From contig CAYUAP010000185.1 of NCBI GenBank assembly GCA_964442735.1, positions 1 to 7,300 on the forward strand: DNA of 7,300 nucleotides. The letters run 5' to 3'. The translations under genes were made by a program, and so were the position numbers. The notes beneath the pieces were generated by a model. It saw only the letters and a program-made list of their open reading frames with translations, was not told the origin of the DNA and made no database searches. Position 1 is the stretch's first letter. Every line of letters begins with the position of its first letter. Source of the DNA: JAUNBG01 sp964442735. GTDB lineage: Bacteria; Planctomycetota; Planctomycetia; Pirellulales; Thermoguttaceae. This document shows, in pieces, positions 1 to 6,486 of the stretch.

Positions 1-1314
1 CCGGAAGAGGAACTGTCGCTTACCTCGTTCGAAAAGGTCAAACTGTGGCAGGAAATCGCGATTGCCCTTTTAAAGAAGTACACAGAGCGATTGTATACGT
101 ATTATCGCCGTCAATGGGAAATGCCTTATCTGGAATACGCGGAACTGGAGGACACCGATCCGAACCTGCAACTGGATACGGAATCCGGCGAAAGTTGTTA
201 TAAACTCCTGATCGAACGTTCACAGGATGAGATCATCGCAAAGCTGACCGAACTCAAAGCGGCCATTAAAAAAGGTGTCTTAAAGGACTGGGAATTCTCC
301 GGCCTGAAAGCGATCATGTTCGGCAAACACTTGTATCAACCGCTCCTGCACTATGCGAAGCAGTCGCAAAAGAGCTTGGTTGAGATATCGCCTGTCGAAC
401 TGAACGAAGGGGAAAAATCCTTTGTTGAAGACCTGCGAAAATACTGCGAACAAAATGCCGAATTCTTTAAGACACGGGAAATCTATCTCTTGCGGAACTT
501 GAGTAAAGGCAAAGGAATCGGCTTTTTCGAAGCGGGCAATTTCTATCCAGACTTCATTATGTGGGTTCTCGTCGGCGGCAAGCAGTACATTACGTTTATT
601 GATCCGAAAGGAATATCGAATCTCGGCATGAACGATCCGAAGATACAGTTCTATCAAACGATCAAAGACCTCGAAACCCGCCTCGGTAACCCGGACGTCG
701 TACTGAACTCGTTCCTCGTTTCGAATACCCCGTCCCACGTCATGACCCACCGCTGGGGCGGTATCAAAAAGGACGAAATGCTGGAGAAACATATCGTCTT
801 TCAGGAAGAGGATAAAGAAACGTATATCGGGGAGATACTTGAGAGAATTAAACAAACAAAACCCGAAAATAAAATGAAAATATTGAAAGTTGAAGATAGA
901 ACTCCTCTACTTATAGAACAGCTTGAAAAAGTATGGAAGGCTTCTGTAAAAGAAACCCATCTATTTTTGTCGGACGAGGAAATAGACAATATTCAAAAAT
1001 ATATCCCACAGGCATTGATTGAGATACCGCATTTAATCATCGCTAAAAATCACGATGATATCCCTATTGCGTTTATGGGTATAGATGATCAAAAACTTGA
1101 AATGCTTTTTATTGCTCCTAAGGAGCGTGGTCGTGGCTTAGGAAAAAACTTGCTTCTATATGGAATAAGGGAATACTGTATTAATGAGTTAGGGGTAAAC
1201 GAGAAAAATACAGAGGCCAAAGGGTTTTACGAGCACATGGGTTTTAAAGTTTACAAGCGAACAGAAACTGATGAACAAGGTAATCCATATCCAATTTTAT
1301 ATATGAAGTTATGA
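1..1314 (+). CDS. Restriction helicase (type III R-subunit-like) C-terminus fused in frame to a GNAT acetyltransferase; 5' end outside window
   Basis: The frame is open from base 1 (PEEELSLTSFEKVKLW...), so the start lies off the left edge; the TTG at 91 is internal. The first ~285 residues match the C-terminal part of DEAD/DEAH helicase-type restriction subunits. A PD-(D/E)XK-like nuclease motif is visible: PD in FYPDFIMW (about base 547) followed by ITFIDPKG (D-P-K at 601-609), then VVLNSFLVSNT and HIVFQEEDKETYIGEIL, typical of the family's end. In intact enzymes this domain cuts DNA after ATP-dependent translocation with a partner methyltransferase, which is not in view. From about base 850 the frame runs without a stop into a complete GNAT domain beginning at ATG 874. 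Composition drops from 34 G+C in 60 bases (721-780) to 20 in 60 (961-1020), so the join looks like recombination. Whether one fused polypeptide is made is inference. Confidence 0.8.
   Translation, partial: PEEELSLTSFEKVKLWQEIAIALLKKYTERLYTYYRRQWEMPYLEYAELEDTDPNLQLDTESGESCYKLLIERSQDEIIAKLTELKAAIKKGVLKDWEFSGLKAIMFGKHLYQPLLHYAKQSQKSLVEISPVELNEGEKSFVEDLRKYCEQNAEFFKTREIYLLRNLSKGKGIGFFEAGNFYPDFIMWVLVGGKQYITFIDPKGISNLGMNDPKIQFYQTIKDLETRLGNPDVVLNSFLVSNTPSHVMTHRWGGIKKDEMLEKHIVFQEEDKETYIGEILERIKQTKPENKMKILKVEDRTPLLIEQLEKVWKASVKETHLFLSDEEIDNIQKYIPQALIEIPHLIIAKNHDDIPIAFMGIDDQKLEMLFIAPKERGRGLGKNLLLYGIREYCINELGVNEKNTEAKGFYEHMGFKVYKRTETDEQGNPYPILYMKL
874..1314 (+). other. GNAT N-acetyltransferase domain (YjaB-like), 146 residues from an internal ATG
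   Basis: This is the 3' third of the preceding frame. From the ATG at 874 it reads as a full single-domain acetyltransferase. The acetyl-CoA pyrophosphate-binding motif RxxGxG is RGRGLG at residues 85-90, preceded by LEMLFIAPKE. The C-terminal GVNEKNTEAKGFYEHMGFKVYKRTETD followed by NPYPILYM closely follows the pattern of E. coli YjaB and relatives. No Shine-Dalgarno sequence is seen within 15 bases of ATG 874, so expression probably depends on the upstream frame, or its own leader was lost at the join. The acceptor substrate cannot be told from sequence; such enzymes acetylate small amines or proteins. The AT-rich codon use resembles the next gene and not the upstream nuclease part, suggesting both came from a low-GC donor. 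Confidence 0.8.
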
Positions 1315-1368
1315 ATATAATCTCCTGTTCTTTGTAAATACTATTAAAAAAGCTAAAAAGGAGACAAT

Positions 1369-1899
1369 ATGAGAAAAGTGGTCTTATATATTGCAATGAG
1401 TTTAGATGGATATATTGCAGATAAAGATGGTGGTGTATCTTGGCTGTCCGGTGACGGAAGTGCCCCCGAAAATGCTGGCAGTTATAACAGCTTTATCCAA
1501 ACTATTGATACTGTAATTTTAGGATACAAAACATACCATCAAGTTACCACAGAACTTTCACCTGATGTTTGGCCATATTCGGATAAAATGAGCTATGTAA
1601 TTACTCACAATAATTTAGAGAACAAAGAGAATCTTGTTTTCTGTGACAATTTGCACGAACTTATTACTACACTAAAAAATGAAGTTGGAAAAGATATTTG
1701 GATTTGTGGTGGTGCTGGGATTGTAAATCAACTTATCGACCTTAATTTAATTGATAGATTTTGCATTACAGTTATTCCTACAATTTTGGGAAATGGGATC
1801 AAATTGTTTGGCGAACACAACGAAAAGACAAATCTTAAATTCGTGTCATCACAAAGTTACAATGGTTTCATCGATTTAGTGTATGAACGTATATTATGA
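1369..1899 (+). CDS. Dihydrofolate reductase-like protein (RibD C-terminal domain family), 176 aa
   Basis: A complete cytoplasmic single-domain reductase of the RibD_C/DHFR-like fold. Visible family motifs are SLDGYIADKDGGVSWL (residues 11-26), ILGYKTY (50-56), the glycine-rich nucleotide-binding stretch DIWICGGAGIVNQL (109-122), and ITVIPTILGNGIKLF (133-147). The length of about 175 residues is normal for the stand-alone YwjB/YyaP-type proteins, which bind NADPH; their true substrate is mostly unknown, and a role as folate DHFR or in trimethoprim resistance should not be assumed. The ATG at 1369 is preceded by AAGGAG at 1358-1363, an excellent ribosome site. It lies 54 bases after the GNAT stop with no terminator between, so the two may be cotranscribed. 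Low GC and Bacillota-like wording suggest transfer. The stop codon lies beside the 3' end of the oppositely oriented transposase relic. Confidence 0.9.
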   Translation: MRKVVLYIAMSLDGYIADKDGGVSWLSGDGSAPENAGSYNSFIQTIDTVILGYKTYHQVTTELSPDVWPYSDKMSYVITHNNLENKENLVFCDNLHELITTLKNEVGKDIWICGGAGIVNQLIDLNLIDRFCITVIPTILGNGIKLFGEHNEKTNLKFVSSQSYNGFIDLVYERIL

Positions 1900-2367
1900 G
1901 CATACTTTGGCTTCTACAATACACAATTCACGAAGAAGTTGTATACCTTCTTTCGGTGTTACTTCATCGTTAATCCAACAGTTTCTCAATTCCTTGATGA
2001 TCAGGAAAGATAACATTACGACAAATGCGTGACCGCGTGTTCGGGATTTCTTCCGGACATAAAGAGGACGCATTTCAAGATTAATCGTCTTCATTGTTCG
2101 AAACGCATTTTCCACCATACTCAGGTCCTTGTAACGCGAATGGATTTCTTCTTTATCGGTGACCGTTGACACAGAGTCAATAGCAACAGCAGAAAGCAAG
2201 GATTGCCTGTTTTTGAGGAAAGTTTTAAATTGTTCACAAAACATTTCCCCCCATGGGGTAATATTCAAAAGCGTGGTCTTGATGATTCGTTTGCCGACCC
2301 GTTTTGATTCACGTAAAAAATAATATGGTTTTCCATTCTTGCCTTTTTGACATTCGATATACATCAT
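1894..2367 (-). pseudogene. IS1634-type transposase relic with a large internal deletion and a clipped C-terminus
   Basis: The 157-residue frame joins the two ends of an IS1634 (IS4 superfamily) transposase. Residues 1-55 resemble the family's N-terminus (YYFLRESKRVGKRIIKTTLL). Residues 75-140 match its C-terminal part: EEIHSRYKDLSMVENAFRTM, then EMRPLYVRKKSRTRGHAFVV. The glutamate in LSMVENAF corresponds to the DDE-type catalytic Glu; the two aspartates and several hundred intervening residues of a full protein (usually over 500) are missing, so it cannot transpose. The C-terminus stops at LCIVEAKV then CS, at the border with the DHFR-like gene, where normal proteins continue. ATG 2365-2367 has GGAG six bases upstream and a clear promoter behind it, so a short protein may still be made. 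The deletion is in frame, and the element may be a non-autonomous derivative. Confidence 0.8.
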
Positions 2368-2401
2368 TCATTCTCCAGTCACATTCCTCAGAAGTAGAGA
2401 C

Positions 2402-2471
2402 ACTGGGCACATTATATCACTTTATACACTTTTTTCAACATGTCATATAAAATATTTTTACTGGGTACACT
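2402..2471. repeat. Pair of imperfect direct repeats at the IS relic's upstream side
   Basis: ACTGGGCACATT (2402-2413) and ACTGGGTACACT (2460-2471) match at 10 of 12 positions, 58 bases apart, on either side of the relic's promoter. They could be subterminal transposase-binding repeats marking the IS end, but no matching inverted end is found at the other side, which has been lost. Confidence 0.35.
2411..2438 (-). promoter_or_regulatory. Sigma-70-like promoter of the IS1634-type relic
   Basis: On the minus strand TTGAAA (2433-2438) is followed after 16 bases by a perfect TATAAT (2411-2416). This would start transcription near 2404, about 40 bases ahead of the transposase ATG at 2367. The strong box match, position and direction support it; activity is not shown. 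Confidence 0.65.
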
Positions 2472-2489
2472 TTTATCGTGAAAAATGAG

Positions 2490-2514
2490 AAAGTGCCCTA
2501 TTTTACGGCACTTT
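2490..2514 (+). terminator. Hairpin, possible intrinsic terminator near the IS outer end
   Basis: AAAGTGCC (2490-2497) and GGCACTTT (2507-2514) form a perfect 8-bp stem with a 9-base loop, followed on the plus strand by T then GTAATTA. The U-run is short (it mostly overlaps the stem), so termination is plausible but weak. It may instead be part of the insertion sequence end, because GTGCCC here is the inverse of GGGCAC at 2405-2410. Confidence 0.4.
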
Positions 2515-2539
2515 TGTAATTATCGTGTTACTCATTTAC

Positions 2540-2790
2540 GGAACATCCGTTATATGGTGTATTACCGCAGATATCGCATTCTGCCAGTTATCCTGATCTA
2601 TTTGCGGCAATTGCCCCTGTTGCAGGCGGATGCAATATTGAGAAAACGAATCTTTTGAAAAAGACGCCCCTTTGGACTTTTCATGGTGACAAGGACACCG
2701 TTGTACCGTACACCTGTTCCGAAAAAATAATCAACGAACAACATCGTATAGGCAACAAGGACGTTCAATTAACGACATTCCAAGGAATCG
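2540..2790 (+). pseudogene. Fragment of an alpha/beta-hydrolase (prolyl-oligopeptidase/esterase-like), frameshifted and truncated at both ends
   Basis: From about 2586 one plus frame reads SYPDLFAAIAPVAGGCN, then LLKKTPLWTFHGDKDTVVPY (about 2655-2714), then NKDVQLTTFQGI. This is the C-terminal part of secreted esterases/predicted peptidases, where the D of HGDKDTVVP is the catalytic-acid region and a GH...W stretch with the catalytic His should follow QGI. Here the similarity stops at about 2787 and the His is missing. Upstream, WCITADIAF lies in a different frame (about 2551-2577), suggesting a one-base shift near 2580; that part is uncertain. The nucleophile motif GxSxGG is not present. No start codon or ribosome site fits. 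It is a dead remnant, probably broken by the transposition events to its left. Confidence 0.6.
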
Positions 2791-3042
2791 AAACGCGTTC
2801 TCTTGTCAGCCATTCGACTCCTTGCGCTTCACCAAGAATGATGATTGCTGGTAAAGCTGGAGCGAAAGTCAAAGCTCGGGTCGAATTTCTTGGCGGTAAA
2901 CACCACTTACCGATTCTTCACATCGAACGAATTTAACGCTATCTGATTGTCAAATATTACCTTTTGACGGGAGCGGTGTGCGCTCACGTCGTAATTTCTC
3001 GTAAATTGACGTTTGTTGGCCAATTATTCCTCGTTTTCATGT
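2791..3042. other. Intergenic stretch with no recognisable gene
   Basis: After the hydrolase similarity ends, the plus frame continues to a TAA at 2934-2936 with a basic sequence (ASPRMMIAGKAGAKVKARVE) that I do not recognise as a protein; minus-strand frames are interrupted by stops. The stretch separates the convergent relic and toxin operon and holds a hairpin at 2966-2990. I see no RNA gene in it. Confidence 0.4.
2966..2990. repeat. Inverted repeat / hairpin between the hydrolase relic and the toxin operon end
   Basis: GACGGGAGCG (2966-2975) and CGCTCACGTC (2981-2990) pair over 10 positions with one G-A mismatch around the 5-base loop GTGTG. It lies 53 bases past the stop of the 3043-4590 gene. 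No U-run follows on either strand, so it is not a typical intrinsic terminator; it could still protect or end the operon transcript. Confidence 0.4.
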
Positions 3043-4590
3043 TTATAAACGCGACCTGTCATCCGGTTTCTGTTCTTTTCCTTCCTCTGACTCTTGATTT
3101 TCAGGCCTTTGATCAACGGATGAAAAGCCATTGGACACATTCAGGGGTTTGCTTTTTCCCTTCTTTTGCTTCGTGGTTTCAGGTGTTCGAGCAATGTCTT
3201 GAAATGGCGTTAAACAGTTGCAGCTCAATTCCTTCATTTTTGCATTGCATACTAAAACAAGGCGAAATCCTATTCCAGTACTTTTTTGTGAAGGTTCACA
3301 AGAGCCACGCGAAGCAGAACGACACCTATCCATTGATGTGAGCCAACTGCCCCCACGCAATATGTTTTCTTTAACAAAAAAATTGTTTGATATTGCTTCG
3401 GAAAATGAAGGGGAAATACCACATGGATCAGTTATAGAATTGCATGGGTACGTGTTGTATTCATCAAGACACCATTCGAAAACGTTCCCATGCATGTCGT
3501 ATAATCCCCATGCATTTGCACTCTTGCAACCAACAATGTGAATTCGATCATACGAATTTTTTTCATACCAGCCCATAGTATTAATATCCTGTGTTCCAGA
3601 AAACATACTTTTCGTTCCAGCCCTGCAAGCATACTCCCATTGAGCTTCGGTGGGTAAGGAAAATTGCCAATGACCTAATGATATTTTATATAAAGAATTC
3701 AATCGTTTTGTAAATTCTAGACAATCATACCACGTGACATTTACAACAGGCCTATCAGATAAAGCTTTACTGTCATTGCCTTCAAAGATATTCATTACCG
3801 TGGAATAGAAATGATTTGTTACTGGGTATTGCATCATCCAAAAACCATGAGAGAGTGTAACCCGGTGTTGTTGTTCATCGCAACAAGATTCATTATCCGG
3901 ATCTGGAGCACAAAACTGAAGCTGCTCACTTTGGGTTGATCCCATTATAAATGATCCTCGCGGAATCCAGCAAAACAAACATCGTATTCCTTCAATCAAC
4001 ATCTCAAGTTGCTCACCAGCAAGGCTTCCTAATGTGATAAATCTGCTATAAGACGAAGCATATTTTTTATTTTCGCTGCGATGAAAACAATCAAAAGTAT
4101 TTGAAACATCCGCAGGTCCACCAACTTGTTGAAATGGTACTGTTTCTTGAAATGAATTATACCATTTGTCAATATAGTCCTCACTGTACTGCTGATTGGT
4201 TACTTGATCAAAATACGATTGAAGATGTCTGTAACAAGAACGTACATCATCTACATTGGCAACTAATATTGTTAAATCATGAAAGCCATTTAAACGCGTT
4301 GTTGTAAAAACTCTTTTGAACAGCAACATCAACCATAGATAAAGAGTCTCACTGATACATACCTGATCAGATATGATACTATATAAGTGATTACACATGT
4401 CAACTTTTTTATCTGTCATGTTCGGGAAATAATGTGCATAAAGGCAATCCGCAAAATTACAAACAACTCGTAACTCTATATAACTGAAGTTATATTCAGA
4501 TGGGTACCCAAAACATAATTTTCTGATTAAATTATAAATTATATGCACCTGTCCTGCTGACAATGATATGCAGATTTCCTTATCTTTCAT
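3043..4590 (-). CDS. FGE/SUMF1-fold protein with an unknown N-terminal region; candidate immunity or effector partner of the toxin, 515 aa
   Basis: The frame could begin at a TTG at 4620, but ATG 4588-4590 has GAGG just upstream (GCGAGGGAAAAAATG) and is the better start. Residues 1 to about 190 are unrecognised, with several Cys and aromatics and no signal peptide. Residues ~207-448 are an FGE-sulfatase domain: IPRGSFIMGS, MMQYPVTNHFYSTVM, RPVVNVTWYDCLEFTKRLN, FSLPTEAQWEYACRAGT, LYDMHGNVFEWCLDEY, ILRGGSW...CRSASR...GIGFRLV. Around RGGSW the cysteine pair used by true formylglycine-generating enzymes appears replaced (WLTSMD), so sulfatase activation is unlikely. About 57 hydrophilic, charged residues follow. 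It starts 109 bases after the toxin's present stop, or 64 after the stop ending its read-through tail, in the slot normally held by an immunity gene. Immunity function is inferred from position only. Confidence 0.85.
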   Translation of the reverse strand: MKDKEICISLSAGQVHIIYNLIRKLCFGYPSEYNFSYIELRVVCNFADCLYAHYFPNMTDKKVDMCNHLYSIISDQVCISETLYLWLMLLFKRVFTTTRLNGFHDLTILVANVDDVRSCYRHLQSYFDQVTNQQYSEDYIDKWYNSFQETVPFQQVGGPADVSNTFDCFHRSENKKYASSYSRFITLGSLAGEQLEMLIEGIRCLFCWIPRGSFIMGSTQSEQLQFCAPDPDNESCCDEQQHRVTLSHGFWMMQYPVTNHFYSTVMNIFEGNDSKALSDRPVVNVTWYDCLEFTKRLNSLYKISLGHWQFSLPTEAQWEYACRAGTKSMFSGTQDINTMGWYEKNSYDRIHIVGCKSANAWGLYDMHGNVFEWCLDEYNTYPCNSITDPCGISPSFSEAISNNFFVKENILRGGSWLTSMDRCRSASRGSCEPSQKSTGIGFRLVLVCNAKMKELSCNCLTPFQDIARTPETTKQKKGKSKPLNVSNGFSSVDQRPENQESEEGKEQKPDDRSRL

Positions 4591-4654
4591 TTTTTCCCTC
4601 GCTTCCACTTTTCTATCCAATCATTAAATACTTCTGTGGAGAATATCGTTTACC

Positions 4655-4699
4655 TCAATATTCTGGCAGATCACTTGGTCGAAAGATAGCACCTCCGCC
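4655..4699 (-). other. Severed C-terminal tail of the toxin, in frame beyond a premature TAA
   Basis: Directly after the TAA at 4700-4702, the same frame codes GGGAIFRPSDLPEY and then meets TGA (4655-4657). A glycine pair followed by Ala/Ile-Phe-(R/K)-Pro near the end is the usual close of toxin domains of the HAY...YYD...VV type, so these 14 codons look like the lost end of the toxin and not chance sequence. Confidence 0.7.
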
Positions 4700-6070
4700 T
4701 TAACCATCGAATACGACTATAGCTTTTGTGCGAGAATCGTAGTACATGATTCTTTTGGATCCGGGTTGAGGGCCCGGAATACTCTTCCCCGAATCTATTG
4801 TGCTCTTTATAAAATTTTCAATTTCGTCTATGGATTTTTTAGGAAAATGATTTCTCATATACGCATGTTCTGCTATCTTGTAACGCAATACAGTATTTAC
4901 TGCTTCCTCAAGGTCATTTCCTACTAACTTAACGCCATTGCGCGTTAAAAATCTTTCCGATACATTACCTGCGAGTTTAATTCCATACTTAGATGATACC
5001 GCAGCCCAAACAAGGTCTTCAGGACCAGGTAGTATGATACTTGCAATGAGAATACTTGCCTTAAAGGCGTTGTTATAATCTGCAACAATTTGCTCCTTCA
5101 TTCTTTGTTCTTGTTTTAGAACGCAATTAGGATTCAGAGCCCGATGCATGTCCCAAATATTATAACTCCCGATTTGGTCTAGCGACTGAAAAACATCGTC
5201 TACATAATTATCGTCGGAACAAATATTATGCACCAGCACACTTGCGGAATTGGTCGTTCCCACGAAGTACGTATGTTTCTCATTCACTTCGAAGTTATAG
5301 ACGTGTTGTTGGTCGTCGAGGGATTCGCGGGAGAGGAAGGTGGTTTGTTCGTCGTTTGCGGATTGACATTGTGCTCCGTTTTGCAGGTTTTCGGCGGTTG
5401 TCCAGCCTTTGGCTATCACGTAGAATCGGTGGCTCAGCTTGCAGACAACTTCGAATTGTTCTTTCGTTTCCTGATTTTTAAATGTCAACTTGACAACGGA
5501 TTTCAAGCCATTATCGAAGAATCGTGTGACTTTGGCCGCTTTTGGAGTGTCGTGCTCCAGATCGTTGTGATCGACGGAGAGAACCATATCACCGGGGTGG
5601 ATTTGTTCTATCGGTTTACTTGTGCCGTCGGTCATTAAAATTGGCGTTCCGGTGACGAAACAGACTTCCGCGTCTTCCGTTGGGTTTCCCCAGTGCACGT
5701 GAGAATCTTTAACTTCAATTAAGATAATCGTGTCTCTCAAACGACTTAAGGACGGTTCTTCAGGTGAAGATTGCCATAATTCCATCATCGTTCCTTTACC
5801 TGTAATTGCCATTACGTTTGTATTATTATAAGCAATCGACTTTGGATTGTCTTCCCAACAATAATACCATATATGGAAAGATTTATTAAGTGGATTGTTC
5901 CATTCTTTTAAATAGTCAAATCGCCATTTATCTTTGGGAATATTACTTTGTTCGGTTCCTTGAAGATTATATAAAGACGCAAGTCGCCAGCTTCCTAACG
6001 CTTTGGAACCGCCATTGTAAGCGAGATTGTTCGATACAATAGGATATTCTTCCTTATGCTGACTCTCCAT
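4700..6070 (-). CDS. Polymorphic toxin protein: DUF1559-like fragment, pretoxin HINT domain, C-terminal nuclease-like toxin (prematurely stopped)
   Basis: Start chosen at ATG 6068-6070, one base after the previous stop, repeating the TAA-A-ATG junction seen upstream; a GTG at 6082 is possible. Residues ~20-136 resemble the DUF1559 pseudopilin-like domain (ALGSWRLASLY; MAITGKGTM; DTIILIEVKDSHVHW), but its hydrophobic prepilin N-terminus is missing. Residues 137-282 are a HINT domain: Cys137 in CFVTGTPILMTDGTSKPIEQ, His in KLSHRFYV (214), and the terminal VLVHN (278-282), where self-cleavage would release the toxin. After a hydrophobic stretch (ASILIASIILPG), residues ~385-456 form a toxin domain with EHAYMRNHFP and RIMYYDSRTKAIVVFDG, resembling BECR-type RNase tips. 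TAA at 4700-4702 cuts off a conserved-looking tail, so activity is doubtful. The HINT part is much GC-richer (31 G+C in bases 5281-5340) than the toxin (14 in 4801-4860). Confidence 0.85.
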   Translation of the reverse strand: MESQHKEEYPIVSNNLAYNGGSKALGSWRLASLYNLQGTEQSNIPKDKWRFDYLKEWNNPLNKSFHIWYYCWEDNPKSIAYNNTNVMAITGKGTMMELWQSSPEEPSLSRLRDTIILIEVKDSHVHWGNPTEDAEVCFVTGTPILMTDGTSKPIEQIHPGDMVLSVDHNDLEHDTPKAAKVTRFFDNGLKSVVKLTFKNQETKEQFEVVCKLSHRFYVIAKGWTTAENLQNGAQCQSANDEQTTFLSRESLDDQQHVYNFEVNEKHTYFVGTTNSASVLVHNICSDDNYVDDVFQSLDQIGSYNIWDMHRALNPNCVLKQEQRMKEQIVADYNNAFKASILIASIILPGPEDLVWAAVSSKYGIKLAGNVSERFLTRNGVKLVGNDLEEAVNTVLRYKIAEHAYMRNHFPKKSIDEIENFIKSTIDSGKSIPGPQPGSKRIMYYDSRTKAIVVFDG

Positions 6071-6071
6071 T

Positions 6072-6485
6072 TTATAGGACACTTCCTATTTCTTTTTTAC
6101 TAACGTATTTACATACAATATCACCAGATGCATTCCCTTCAAAATGTAAATAAATCCAATCACCATCAGGTGTAATTACATCTCCCATAAAATCTCCTTT
6201 AAAAGTATAATCAGAACAGTTGTGAAAAGGGTAATTCAAATTTTCCAGTAAAGTCTTTAATTCACCTTTATCACATAACCTCCAATAAAATTCAGGACAA
6301 AAATATGGATCTTTGTCCGTTTCAGTTCGAAAGAATGAAAAAACAATTACACCCTTACATTCAATTCTATATTCAATGTATGGATGAATTGTGTCGGTAA
6401 TAAGGATAACGATATTATTACTTTCTACGTCTGTAGTAAAACTGTTAATACAATGATCTTGATAGTTACCAAGTATATTATTCAT
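6072..6485 (-). CDS. Small candidate immunity protein, 137 aa
   Basis: I do not recognise a named family. The protein is small, acidic and soluble, with no signal peptide or membrane segment; its wording (TIHPYIEYRIECKG, FCPEFYWRL, LENLNYPFHNCSDYTFKGDF, GDWIYLHFEGNASGDIVCKY) suggests a compact beta-rich fold. It starts one base after the stop of the upstream toxin gene and its stop is followed after one base by the next toxin's ATG. The ribosome site AAAAGGAAAATAAAATG overlaps the toxin's last codons, so the two should be translated together. Position, size and low GC are those of the antidote to the 6487-7080 toxin, acting in the cytoplasm by binding the toxin tip; this is inference from layout. 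Confidence 0.8.
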   Translation of the reverse strand: MNNILGNYQDHCINSFTTDVESNNIVILITDTIHPYIEYRIECKGVIVFSFFRTETDKDPYFCPEFYWRLCDKGELKTLLENLNYPFHNCSDYTFKGDFMGDVITPDGDWIYLHFEGNASGDIVCKYVSKKEIGSVL

Positions 6486-6486
6486 T

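Noticed and set aside
280..855. Minus-strand open frame of 191 codons
   Set aside because: Antisense to the restriction-subunit frame, which has clear family motifs; no recognisable protein.
2655..2936. A complete small 93-residue gene starting at 2655
   Set aside because: The hydrolase similarity already begins upstream of this start (SYPDLFAAIAPVAGG), so it is a fragment of a larger broken gene.
2964..3341. Plus-strand open frame of 125 codons
   Set aside because: Mostly antisense to the FGE-fold gene's C-terminal part; no family similarity or good ribosome site.
3043..4590. True formylglycine-generating enzyme for sulfatase activation
   Set aside because: The cysteine pair expected after RGGS(Y/W) appears absent and no sulfatase gene is nearby; only the fold is supported.
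4700..4702. Programmed recoding of the TAA stop
   Set aside because: No selenocysteine- or pyrrolysine-type codon (TAA is neither) and no obvious stimulatory structure; a simple nonsense mutation is more likely.
5228..5638. Plus-strand open frames across the HINT region
   Set aside because: Shadow frames of the GC-richer HINT coding sequence on the other strand.
5225..5662. Genuine self-splicing intein
   Set aside because: The N-terminal Cys and terminal VLVHN fit, but there is no host protein continuing after it; the layout is that of a pretoxin HINT domain releasing a C-terminal toxin.
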